Source: Candidatus Woesearchaeota archaeon
GTDB lineage: Archaea; Nanobdellota; Nanobdellia; Woesearchaeales; UBA9642
Reading direction: 5' to 3'
Length of the DNA: 33,054 nucleotides
Assembly (NCBI GenBank): GCA_016928115.1
Contig: JAFGLI010000007.1
Span: 76,364 to 109,417, forward strand
Below are positions 17,499-25,973 of this stretch, in pieces. Under the pieces are notes generated by a model. That model searched no databases. It was not told the DNA's origin and saw nothing but the letters and a program-made list of their open reading frames with translations. The position numbers and the translations under genes are program-made. Each line of letters opens with the position of its first letter. Positions within the stretch are counted from its first letter, which is position 1.

Positions 17499-17645
17499 AT
17501 TTATTAAAATTCTTATAAATAAGTTTTTTAATTCACATAATCTTTTTTATTAATTTTTTATAAACTATTACATAAGAATAAGCCAGATAATGATTATAAG
17601 CAAGATAAAAAAATTTATAAATCCTGTATTTATTAATTAATATAT

Positions 17646-18506
17646 ATGGGGGTTTTGGATTTTATTAATGAACTTGAAAATTTTGTTCCTATATTGAGGA
17701 CACTGATAATAATTGTTTTATTAATTATATTCTTTGGCATTATCTTGAATTTCATAAAAAAAAGATTGCTCTCAAAAGCAAAGACTAAAAAACAAATATC
17801 AAATATTCAGATATTTTCTCAAATGGCTAAATATATTTTTATACTCATAGTTTTATTATCTGCTATTTTTTCATATTCTGGCTCATGGTCTGGTCTAGGA
17901 TTAAGTGTTGGTCTATTATCTGCTGCTCTTGGATGGGCTCTGCAGAAACCAATAACAGGTATTGCAGCATGGATGATGATTGTAATGAGAAGGAACTTTG
18001 AGATAGGCGACAGAATTATTATAGGGACTGTAAAAGGAGATGTAATAGATATAACTTTGACACATGTTTATATAAAGGAAGTAGGGGGGATTGTTGCAGG
18101 CGAGGAAAGGTCAGGAAGAATAATTATGATTCCAAACTCAATATTATTTGAACAGAATATAATAAACTACACCTCAAAATATGAACTTATTCTGGATCAG
18201 GTTCCTGTCACAGTAACTTATGAGAGCAACATGGACAAAGCAATAAATATTGCATTAAAGGCTGCTAAAAAACATACAACTAGTTTTATTGAAAAAAGCA
18301 ATAAAGAGCCTTATGTAAGGACTTATTTCGAGCCCTATGGGATGAGGGTAAGCGTAAGGTATCTTGTTGATGCAAAAAGGCTGCAGGAATTCTCAAGCCT
18401 GATAACAAAGGAGATATATGACAGGATAAAAGAAACCAAAGACGTTGAAATAGCTTATCCACATACAGAAATCTTATTCAAGGATAAAACAAAAAGATTC
18501 ACATAA
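17646..18506 (+). CDS. MscS-family small mechanosensitive channel
   Basis: Three N-terminal TM segments; GLSVGLLSAALGWALQKPITGIAAWMMIVMRRNFEIGDRIIIG; IIMIPNSILFEQNIINY. Confidence 0.9.
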   Translation: MGVLDFINELENFVPILRTLIIIVLLIIFFGIILNFIKKRLLSKAKTKKQISNIQIFSQMAKYIFILIVLLSAIFSYSGSWSGLGLSVGLLSAALGWALQKPITGIAAWMMIVMRRNFEIGDRIIIGTVKGDVIDITLTHVYIKEVGGIVAGEERSGRIIMIPNSILFEQNIINYTSKYELILDQVPVTVTYESNMDKAINIALKAAKKHTTSFIEKSNKEPYVRTYFEPYGMRVSVRYLVDAKRLQEFSSLITKEIYDRIKETKDVEIAYPHTEILFKDKTKRFT

Positions 18507-18519
18507 TTATTTGTTTTTC

Positions 18520-19407
18520 TTAATAACTCTCCAGCTTTTTAATTCTTTCAGCTAAAGGAGGGTGTGTTGAGAACAGATTATTAAACCAGCCTTTTTTCAG
18601 GGGATTGCTTATATATAATAAGGCTGTTGCCGGGGTTGCATATTTCACTGGCTTGTTTTGATTCTGAATTTTTTTCAAAGCATTAATTAATCCTTTCGGG
18701 TTCCTTGTCAGTAGTGCTCCTGAAGCATCAGCAAGATATTCTCTTTTTCTTGATATTGACAATTTTATTAATTGTGCTATAAAAGGCGACAATATAGCCA
18801 GAACAACCCCTATCAACATCAAGATTAATCCTAAATTCCCTGAATCCTTATTTCTCCTGTTTCCTGAAAACCATAAGCTCCTGAGGAAAAAATGGCTTAA
18901 TAATGCGACAATCCCGACCAAAACAACTGCAAGAGTCATCAGCCTTATATCATAATTTTTTATATGGGACATCTCATGCGAGATAACACCTTCAAGCTCT
19001 CTTTTATTCAATAATCTTCTTGCACCTGTTGTAACAGCAATCGCAGAAGTCTCAGGGTTTCTTCCTGTCGCAAATGCATTTATGGAAGGGTCATTTATCA
19101 GATAAACTTTTGGCTTGGGCATTCCTGCTGCTATTGAAAGACCTTCAACTATATTTGTTAACTCAAGGTCATCTTCCCTTGTTATCTCTTTTGCATTTGA
19201 CAAAGCTAAAATCTGTTTGGAGCCTGTGAAATAAGCTATCAGTGTCCATACCACGGCTATAATCAAAGCCAATCCCAGGCCTACATAAGGATCCCCCCAT
19301 ACAAAACCAAAAACTAATCCAAGAACACTAACTAAAACCATAAAAAAGAATATCAGAAAATAGGATTTCCATTTGTTTACAGAAATCTGATGGTATAGCT
19401 TGGACAT
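18520..19407 (-). CDS. htpX: HtpX-like M48 zinc metalloprotease
   Basis: GVISHEMSHIKNYDIR (HExxH), RKREYLADASGALLTRNP, FSTHPPLAERIKKL. Confidence 0.95.
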   Translation of the reverse strand: MSKLYHQISVNKWKSYFLIFFFMVLVSVLGLVFGFVWGDPYVGLGLALIIAVVWTLIAYFTGSKQILALSNAKEITREDDLELTNIVEGLSIAAGMPKPKVYLINDPSINAFATGRNPETSAIAVTTGARRLLNKRELEGVISHEMSHIKNYDIRLMTLAVVLVGIVALLSHFFLRSLWFSGNRRNKDSGNLGLILMLIGVVLAILSPFIAQLIKLSISRKREYLADASGALLTRNPKGLINALKKIQNQNKPVKYATPATALLYISNPLKKGWFNNLFSTHPPLAERIKKLESY

Positions 19408-19420
19408 TTTTTTCTAAAAA

Positions 19421-19975
19421 CTAAAACTCAACCTTCACAGCCTTTCTTTCCCCTTCAGGTGCTCTGAAGAACTCCATTTTCTTAAATCTGAATAAATTTG
19501 CAATCATGTTCGTAGGGAAGGTTTCTATTGAATTGTTCAAAGACATCACCGTATCATTATAAAACTGCCTTGAATAAGCCACCTTGTCTTCTGTTCCTGA
19601 AAGCTCTTCCTGCAGCTTTAAAAAATTCTCATTTGCCTTTAACTGGGGATAGTTTTCTGCAACTGCAAAAAGGCTTTTCAGGGCCCCTGTCAGCATATTG
19701 TCTGCTTTTGCTTTGTCTGCTGTTTTATCTGCCTTTAACAAAGCAGCTCTTGCTTTTGTTATATTTTCAAGAACTGTTTTTTCATGCTTGGCATATCCTT
19801 TAACAGTTTTTACAAGATTAGGAATCAGATTTGCCCTTCTTTTTAATTGAACATCAATCTGTGAAAAACCATTCCTTGCCCTGTTTCTTAAAACCACTAA
19901 TTTATTATAGCTTGCTATTAAAAATAATACAACCACAGCAGCAACAATCCATATTATTAACATTGATATTTCCAT
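19421..19975 (-). CDS. lemA: LemA family protein
   Basis: [82 protein letters not shown]. Confidence 0.95.
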   Translation of the reverse strand: MEISMLIIWIVAAVVVLFLIASYNKLVVLRNRARNGFSQIDVQLKRRANLIPNLVKTVKGYAKHEKTVLENITKARAALLKADKTADKAKADNMLTGALKSLFAVAENYPQLKANENFLKLQEELSGTEDKVAYSRQFYNDTVMSLNNSIETFPTNMIANLFRFKKMEFFRAPEGERKAVKVEF

Positions 19976-20077
19976 TTTCTGCCCCCTTTATTCAAATATT
20001 ATTTCGTATTAAATAAAAAAACTCTTTTGTTTATAAATTTTAAGTTTTTTATTTGGAAAAAACAATTCAAAAATACA

Positions 20078-20120
20078 AACATTTATATATTTAATTTCAC
20101 AGTGATTGCGCAATCATTTG
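20078..20120 (+). promoter_or_regulatory. TATA-like element plus perfect 14-bp palindrome TGATTGCGCAATCA (20103-20116)
   Basis: aaacatttatatatttaa then TGATTGCGCAATCA, identical to its reverse complement, about 36 nt upstream of ATG 20152. Confidence 0.6.
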
Positions 20121-20151
20121 TTTTTTCTAAAAACTGAGAGGTGGCGAAAAA

Positions 20152-20226
20152 ATGACCAAGAAAAAAGCTAAAACAACAAAAAAGGCCAAGACAAAGAAAA
20201 AATCAACTAAGAAAAAAAAGAAATGA
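20152..20226 (+). CDS. Lysine-rich basic microprotein (24 aa)
   Basis: gagaggtggcgaaaaaATG gives MTKKKAKTTKKAKTKKKSTKKKKK* (15 of 24 Lys). Confidence 0.5.
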   Translation: MTKKKAKTTKKAKTKKKSTKKKKK

Positions 20227-20237
20227 GGTGGTGACAA

Positions 20238-20333
20238 ATGTCTGAAGATGATTTTGATGATGAACCTTTAGAAGATGAAGACAACGAAGACGATGATGAA
20301 GATTATGGTGGAGATGACGACGAAGACTGGTGA
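20238..20333 (+). CDS. Acidic microprotein (31 aa)
   Basis: tgaggtggtgacaaATG gives MSEDDFDDEPLEDEDNEDDDEDYGGDDDEDW* (21 of 31 Asp/Glu). Confidence 0.5.
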   Translation: MSEDDFDDEPLEDEDNEDDDEDYGGDDDEDW

Positions 20334-20351
20334 ATAAACACTTTTTCTTTT

Positions 20352-20900
20352 TTATTTTTTTAATTCTTTTGAAACTCTTTCAATCAATAACCATCCTTTT
20401 TTTAAGTTTGTATTTATTTCTTCAGTTAGTTTTTCAATATATTTTTTAGAAAGATTCTCAAATGGAAGATAAATAACTTGAGAGGTTTTTGCTTCTATTA
20501 TTATATTAGGGCTTGTTCTTTTTATTGAAGTTTTTTTCCAGCCTGATTTCCTGAAGACGTCAGCAAGAAGGTTTGCTTTTTCAATATTTACTGCTCTTAT
20601 ATGAATTATGGGCCCTTCTGCCCTGAGCCATCTTCCTTTTTCCTGCAGAGAATATAATTCATTGATTTTATTTTTATTTATCAAATCATGATAATTAAGA
20701 AACCATTCTGTATTTTTTTTAATCAGCTTTGGCTTTAAAATTTTGACTCTTCCACTGCAGCTTGATGTTGTGAAATACTCTTTTTTATTATTTATTAAAC
20801 CCATAAGTGGTTTTATTTTCTCGTCTATAGAACCCTTTTTTGACTTGTCTTTTTTGCTTAAGATATCTGCTTTTTCCTTCTGAAATAAATATTCTTCCAT
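20352..20900 (-). CDS. taw3: tRNA wybutosine-synthesis methyltransferase Tyw3/Taw3-like
   Basis: GSIDEKIKPLMGLINNKKEYFTTSSCSGRVKIL; EGPIIHIRAVNIEKANLLADVFRKSGWKKTSI. Confidence 0.88.
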   Translation of the reverse strand: MEEYLFQKEKADILSKKDKSKKGSIDEKIKPLMGLINNKKEYFTTSSCSGRVKILKPKLIKKNTEWFLNYHDLINKNKINELYSLQEKGRWLRAEGPIIHIRAVNIEKANLLADVFRKSGWKKTSIKRTSPNIIIEAKTSQVIYLPFENLSKKYIEKLTEEINTNLKKGWLLIERVSKELKK

Positions 20901-20936
20901 AAATAAAAATAATTTAATTTAATTTAAAAATATTTT

Positions 20937-21215
20937 TTATTTATTGAGAGTTTCTTCAATCTTTCTTATTCTTTCTGAAAGAGAGTCAATATTTTCCTCT
21001 GGTGGCATGTTTCCTATGAAACCTCTACCTAAGCCTCTTCCACGACCAAATCCTAAGCCTCTTCCTCCTGGAAATCCTCTTCTAAGGCCATATCCAAAAA
21101 AGCCTCTGCCTAATCCTCTTCCTCTGCTATAAGTATCTGCTGGTGCACAATAACCCATTCCTCTTCCGGTCATGGGCCCCTGTCCGTTTGGTCCTGTCCT
21201 GTCATATCCCGGCAT
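20937..21215 (-). CDS. DUF5320-like Gly/Arg-rich protein
   Basis: MPGYDRTGPNGQGPMTGRGMGYC start plus GRG/GFG repeats and short C-terminal helix. Confidence 0.8.
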   Translation of the reverse strand: MPGYDRTGPNGQGPMTGRGMGYCAPADTYSRGRGLGRGFFGYGLRRGFPGGRGLGFGRGRGLGRGFIGNMPPEENIDSLSERIRKIEETLNK

Positions 21216-21219
21216 ATTT

Positions 21220-21603
21220 TCACCTCCTATTGTTTTTTAATTTTTTTACAAAATTTTTCAGCTTTTTGTTTGTATCTGAACTTATAAAATGCTCAATAAG
21301 GCAAGCCTCTTGTAATGCTGTTTTATTCTCGACTTTCAGTATTTTTGTTAAAAAATCAAGCAAGGTTTTGTGCTTGTCATAAACCTTTCTGGCTGTTTTT
21401 TTACCCTTTTCAGTAAGCTTTATCTTTCCATATCTTTCATTTTTAACTAAATCTTTTTTATTGAGTTTTTTCATGGCCTCACTCACACTTGGCAAACTGA
21501 TGTCAAGGAAAACAGATATATCCTTTACACCAACATTTTTTTTCTCTTTTCCAATAAGATAAATTGCCTCTAAATAATCCTCATTGCTTTTTGTAAGTTT
21601 CAT
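21220..21603 (-). CDS. DtxR/MntR-family metal-dependent regulator
   Basis: KSNEDYLEAIYLIGKEKKNVGVKDISVFLDISLPSVSEAMKKLNKKDLVKNERYGKIKLTEKGKK; metal-site-like CLIEHFIS. Confidence 0.9.
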   Translation of the reverse strand: MKLTKSNEDYLEAIYLIGKEKKNVGVKDISVFLDISLPSVSEAMKKLNKKDLVKNERYGKIKLTEKGKKTARKVYDKHKTLLDFLTKILKVENKTALQEACLIEHFISSDTNKKLKNFVKKLKNNRR

Positions 21604-21864
21604 TTTTTGTATTTAACATAAATTTTCTCTGCCTCACCACAACCAAGAGCAAGGTCATATCTATTATTAATAGTAATATATCTGAGGCCCAAATGGAAAA
21701 GCAGTTTTTTTCTTTATGATTGTTTTTTCTCTAATGCCCATATTTTCTAATCTTCTTCTAAAACCTCTTCCATTATGAAAAGAATGTACTTCAGCCTCTT
21801 CTTTATACTTTAATTCTGTTAAAGGTATTGCTTTATCAATATTATCTTCTAAATCTTCTGCCAT
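21600..21864 (-). pseudogene. feoA: feoA-like gene with an apparent single-nucleotide frameshift
   Basis: ORF 21667-21864 reads IPLTELKYKEEAEVHSFHNGRGFRRRLENMGIREKTIIKKK then stops; removing one A of an A7 run gives ...IIKKKLLFHLGLRYITINNRYDLALGCGEAEKIYVKYKK*, a FeoA-like tail ending in an ATGA overlap with the DtxR start. Confidence 0.75.
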
Positions 21865-21866
21865 AT

Positions 21867-21895
21867 AGTTAGGTAAACCTAACTTGTATATAAAC
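21867..21895 (-). promoter_or_regulatory. DtxR/IdeR-box-like inverted repeat and TATA box of the feoA operon
   Basis: AGTTAGG-TAAA-CCTAACT (21867-21884) directly next to a minus-strand TTTATATA-like box, 2 nt from the ATG. Confidence 0.75.
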
Positions 21896-21948
21896 CTTTT
21901 GAAATAATAAGGTTTAAAAAGGATAAAAATAAGAAAAAAACTATAAAA

Positions 21949-22101
21949 ATGAGAATATGCCCTAAATGCAAAAGCACTGATGTGGAAGCTGACTTATCTG
22001 CACAATCCTATGGAAAAGGCTCTTTCTTCAACCAGTATAAATGCAATAATTGCGGCTATACAGGAATATTCTTTCCTGAAATAAAAAAGAAAAAAGATTA
22101 A
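21949..22101 (+). CDS. 50-aa zinc-ribbon microprotein
   Basis: MRICPKCKSTDVEADLSAQSYGKGSFFNQYKCNNCGYTGIFFPEIKKKKD*; two CxxC pairs. Confidence 0.65.
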   Translation: MRICPKCKSTDVEADLSAQSYGKGSFFNQYKCNNCGYTGIFFPEIKKKKD

Positions 22102-24335
22102 TCCTCTTTATATTCCTTATCAACAACTTCTTTAATTCCTTTGGCTTTCTTAGGCCCTATGAGGTCTATTTTCTGCAATTGCTCTTCAGAGGCGTTTATT
22201 ATTTTTTTAACAGTCTTAAATTTTTTTAGTAATGGCCTTGCAAGCTTGGTCCCTATATTCGGCAAAGCACTTACTAAATACTCCTGCTGCTCTTTTAAAG
22301 TCTGGGGCTTTAAAGTATGATAAACAAACTCCCTGTCTTCATCCTCCTGCATTCTTTTAGCTATTATGTGCATCAATGATGCAGTTTCATAAGGAGTTTT
22401 TGTCTGCAGTATAGGAATGCCGTAGCTTACAGAGATGGTTGCAAGCATGCCTCTTATTGCATTTGGATGAATTTTTCTCAAAGAAAATATATCTTCCTCT
22501 CCTTCAATTATAAAAACAGGCTTTTTGTATTTTTTCAGTTCTTTTGCCTGCTTAAGTATCCTGCCGTCTATTATGGAATCAACAAAATCAGTGCATGTTT
22601 TATATTCGACAGCAACATCCCCTCCCAGTAAATAATCCCCGACCTCTAAGTTTTTCAGGCCTATATTAACTCCGAATTCGACAAGTTTTTTTACAATAAG
22701 GGAATTCCTTTCCCTATGGTCAATATAAATGACTATTTTTTTTTCTTCAGTTTTATTATTTTTAATCTCATTCATATTCTTCTTCTTTGTTTTTTTCCTT
22801 TCTGGAACATCATCAGAAAACTGCTCCAATACCCTATCATATAAAAGTTTCTTCCTTAATAATTTTATCGCCCGGTACATCCTTTTTTCCTTGTGATGCA
22901 CAACCCACCCATAAGTTTCATCCCTTGTGCCTTTTGATATCAATACAACAAGCCTGCCTTTCTCAAGCCTTCCTGTCCTTCCTTTTCTCTGTATTCTTCT
23001 TATCACAGAAGGTATAGGCTCATAAAATATTACAATATCAACAGAAGGTATGTCCAGGCCTTCCTCGCCTATGCTTGTTGAAACCAGTATATTAAACTTA
23101 TCTTCCCTGAATTTATCAAGAACCTCTTTCTGGTTTTTTTGTGTCAAACCTGTATCTTTCTTTTTCGCCTGCCCCACAAACAGGCTTGCTGTTGATATCT
23201 TATTAAGCTCCTCAACAATCTTAACTCCTGAATCCCTGTATTCTGTGAATATTATTATCTTTTTGTTTTTATTGTTTTCAATTATCTCCTTTAATTTTGT
23301 CAGTTTTGGATGCTCTATGTTTTTTTCAATCAGTTTTCTTGTCCTTATTATTGCAGATTTGAAATATATGTCCTGCAAAAGGTTCTTTACTGCCCTTGTC
23401 TTGCCTTTCTCTGCCTCTTCCTCAACTTTCTTAAAATATTCATTCAGGGCAGCAAGGTTCTGCGTCTCTATTAAGTCAAGGGCATGATAAGCCTTCAGTG
23501 CCTCGGCTGTCAAAGAAATAGACTTCCATATCTCAGGGCTTTTTTCACCTTGCGCCACTTTCCCCTGCAAAGAGCCCTGGAAATTTATCAGTGCTTTTTT
23601 TGTATAAGAATCAATACGGCCGTATAAAAATCCCATCTGCTTGATTTGTTTAAGCTTATTTTTATAGCAGATTTTCAGGGAAGAAATTATGTCATTGAAT
23701 GCCTCAGGAAGCTCAACCATTATCCTGTCCATATCCACTTCCTGTATATAAGGCTTCACATCAGGGTCGTTTTCTGTCCTTACCTCTATCTTCTCAATAA
23801 AAAGGTTCCTGCATGTCTCTTTTATGGATTCAAGATTATCCCCGGGGCTTGCAGTCATTGCCATGATTCTTTCATAATTGGCTTTTTTATGATACTGCTG
23901 GGCTATCCAGACATAGGAATATTTTTTCACAGCCCTGTGAGCCTCATCAAAACCTATTAATGAAAACTTTTCTAAAGGAACATATCCTGAGATTATATCA
24001 TTCTCAACAGTCTGGGGTGTTGCAAAAAGGATTTTCTTGCTTTCCCACAATTCCTTTCTTTTTTCAGGGGAAGTCTTTCCTGTCAGCTCAGCCATATTGT
24101 CTTCTTCAACATTAAAGTATTTTTTAAAGACATAATAATACTGGTCTATTAAAGGTTTTGTAGGCCCTAAAAGCAGAATCTTGGACTTAGGATAAACATC
24201 TAATCTGTGGGCAGCAGCCATAAGAAATATATTGGTTTTCCCCAATCCTGTGGGCAGAACAACTAAAGTATTATATTTTATACAGCTCCCGAATATAGTC
24301 TCCTGATAGAGCCTGGGCTTAAAATTCTTAATCAT
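22098..24335 (-). CDS. hef: Hef/XPF-like helicase-nuclease
   Basis: LPTGLGKTNIFL, FDEAHRAV, AMTASPG, GEEGLDIPSVDIVIFYEPIPSVIRRIQRKGRTGR; C-terminal ERCC4-like IYIDHRERNSLIVKKL...VGDYLLGGDVAVEYKTCTDFVDSIIDGR and HhH region. Confidence 0.95.
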   Translation of the reverse strand: MIKNFKPRLYQETIFGSCIKYNTLVVLPTGLGKTNIFLMAAAHRLDVYPKSKILLLGPTKPLIDQYYYVFKKYFNVEEDNMAELTGKTSPEKRKELWESKKILFATPQTVENDIISGYVPLEKFSLIGFDEAHRAVKKYSYVWIAQQYHKKANYERIMAMTASPGDNLESIKETCRNLFIEKIEVRTENDPDVKPYIQEVDMDRIMVELPEAFNDIISSLKICYKNKLKQIKQMGFLYGRIDSYTKKALINFQGSLQGKVAQGEKSPEIWKSISLTAEALKAYHALDLIETQNLAALNEYFKKVEEEAEKGKTRAVKNLLQDIYFKSAIIRTRKLIEKNIEHPKLTKLKEIIENNKNKKIIIFTEYRDSGVKIVEELNKISTASLFVGQAKKKDTGLTQKNQKEVLDKFREDKFNILVSTSIGEEGLDIPSVDIVIFYEPIPSVIRRIQRKGRTGRLEKGRLVVLISKGTRDETYGWVVHHKEKRMYRAIKLLRKKLLYDRVLEQFSDDVPERKKTKKKNMNEIKNNKTEEKKIVIYIDHRERNSLIVKKLVEFGVNIGLKNLEVGDYLLGGDVAVEYKTCTDFVDSIIDGRILKQAKELKKYKKPVFIIEGEEDIFSLRKIHPNAIRGMLATISVSYGIPILQTKTPYETASLMHIIAKRMQEDEDREFVYHTLKPQTLKEQQEYLVSALPNIGTKLARPLLKKFKTVKKIINASEEQLQKIDLIGPKKAKGIKEVVDKEYKED

Positions 24336-24462
24336 ATATTAGATAATAAAAAAGATGTTTATAAATATTTTTGGGATAGTTGTCTTGTGAGAACTTATAA
24401 TAAACCAACACCATTAATCCTTTTCAGCAAGATATATAAACAAAGACAAATTAATAATCTTA

Positions 24463-24828
24463 ATGAAAAAAACAACTCATTCAAACATATGGAAAAATAA
24501 ACCATCTGAAAAAAGTGTTTTTGTAACTGAATTCTTTGATCATGCCCTAAAATTAATTGAATCAGATAAAAAGAAAAAACAATTCTATGAAAAAGTCCAG
24601 CTTCCAGATGAAAAAGTCATTTCCTGCCCGAGAAAAAAAGATAAATCCCAGCCTCATTTATATTATTATCTAACCAAAGACTTTGAATACATGGTCCCAC
24701 ATTATTTCTTTGATAGAAAAGAACTAGAAACTGTATTAAGTCAGTTTTTTAGAGATATTAAAATAAATACAGTTGTTAAAAAATCAAATAAATTTGGAAA
24801 ATTCTTTTTTGTAGAAGCAAAAGTATAA
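24463..24828 (+). CDS. Hypothetical protein (121 aa)
   Basis: Intact ORF with TATA-like aagatatataaac upstream; no family recognised. Confidence 0.6.
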   Translation: MKKTTHSNIWKNKPSEKSVFVTEFFDHALKLIESDKKKKQFYEKVQLPDEKVISCPRKKDKSQPHLYYYLTKDFEYMVPHYFFDRKELETVLSQFFRDIKINTVVKKSNKFGKFFFVEAKV

Positions 24829-24872
24829 ATTTCTTATAAGAATAAAAAGAAAAAAAGAAAAAAAAGAGGAAT

Positions 24873-25100
24873 TTACTTTCTTCCTCTTGCCATCTTGGCT
24901 CTTGAAATGTCTCCGTTTTTGTCTACAAAATACAGGTAACCTGATTGTTTCTTGACTCCTGCTCTTGCTACTTTCTGGGTTCCTTTCTTTGCTTTTCTTC
25001 CTCTTGCCATAGTAGCTCTGGAAACATCTCCGTTTTTATCTACAAAGTATAGATATCCTTTTTCTTTTTTCACGCCTACTTTTGCTACTTTTTCTGCCAT
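24873..25100 (-). CDS. Small basic protein of two near-identical ~31-aa repeats
   Basis: AKVGVKKEKGYLYFVDKNGDVSRATMARGRK / ARAGVKKQSGYLYFVDKNGDISRAKMARGRK; ggggtg RBS upstream. Confidence 0.8.
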   Translation of the reverse strand: MAEKVAKVGVKKEKGYLYFVDKNGDVSRATMARGRKAKKGTQKVARAGVKKQSGYLYFVDKNGDISRAKMARGRK

Positions 25101-25237
25101 TTTATTTCACCCCGTAATTTTTACCTATTGATAGAATTTATAGGCAATATATTACTATAATATAGAGGATATTTATAAATTTTATTATTTTTCCCGTGTA
25201 AACCCCGTCTAAAAAACAGAATAATTATTAAAAAAGA

Positions 25238-25939
25238 TTATTTTGTCTTTGAATATATAAAGAAAGAAACTATAACTGAAAGAGAAAATGCACCGAATAA
25301 AGCCCATATATTACCATACCATATTAATACAGAATATAACAATACTGTGAAAAATGAGACATAAAAAAGCAGCCTTGAATTCATAAATATATTTAAACCT
25401 GTATTATGAGGTAAAGGAAGCAGTGTAAAAACTGCTATAAGCAGGTTTATAATTATTGCATACTTAAACAGTGAGGAATTGGTTATTATATATAAGGGCT
25501 TAAGCAAAAAAGCAATGAATATATTAGACATAGGCCCTGCAAGGGAGATAAATGCAAGTTCCCCGTAATTAATGCCATAAGGGAATTTGCCGAGCCTGAG
25601 CCTTTCCACAATATCTATTTCAATAACTCCCGGCAAAACCAAAGGCAGTGTTCCCATGCTTACAAAAGCAGTAATTAGAGAGAACAACAAACCTATAAGC
25701 CAGTATTTGTATGTGGCAACATAGCCCCTTAACACAGAGATTGCTTTTTGCAAAGAAACATGAATAAAAAAGCTTATTCCTGTGATTATTAAGGAAGAGG
25801 TTAAGACAAAAAGCACATTCCCGAAACCCAGACTTAAAGGAAGAAAAGAGAATATAAAAGCCATAAATATTATTGAAATAAAAATTTCTTTTGTCTCTTG
25901 ATTTGTATATCTGAAGAATTCCCTTAATTCATCTAGCAT
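25238..25939 (-). CDS. M50/site-2-protease-like membrane protein with degenerate catalytic motifs
   Basis: FFIHVSLQKAISVLRG where HExxH is expected, LAGPMSNIFIAFLL, TLLPLPHNTGLNIF where LPxPxxDG is expected. Confidence 0.6.
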   Translation of the reverse strand: MLDELREFFRYTNQETKEIFISIIFMAFIFSFLPLSLGFGNVLFVLTSSLIITGISFFIHVSLQKAISVLRGYVATYKYWLIGLLFSLITAFVSMGTLPLVLPGVIEIDIVERLRLGKFPYGINYGELAFISLAGPMSNIFIAFLLKPLYIITNSSLFKYAIIINLLIAVFTLLPLPHNTGLNIFMNSRLLFYVSFFTVLLYSVLIWYGNIWALFGAFSLSVIVSFFIYSKTK

Positions 25940-25973
25940 ATTGATTTATTTTTTGTTTTAAGATATATAAAGT

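Noticed and set aside
19528-19803. Plus-strand ORF (91 aa) within lemA
   Set aside because: Antisense to a clear LemA gene.
20944-21132. Plus-strand Pro-rich ORF KPLPKPLPRPNPKPLPP
   Set aside because: Complement of the Gly/Arg-rich DUF5320-like gene.
23050-23487. Plus-strand 145-aa ORF within hef
   Set aside because: Antisense to the helicase domain; no recognisable motifs.
25134-25174. Short inverted repeats CCTAT..ATAGG and TATATTA-cta-TAATATA upstream of the two-repeat protein
   Set aside because: Very AT-rich and short; such repeats are expected by chance here.
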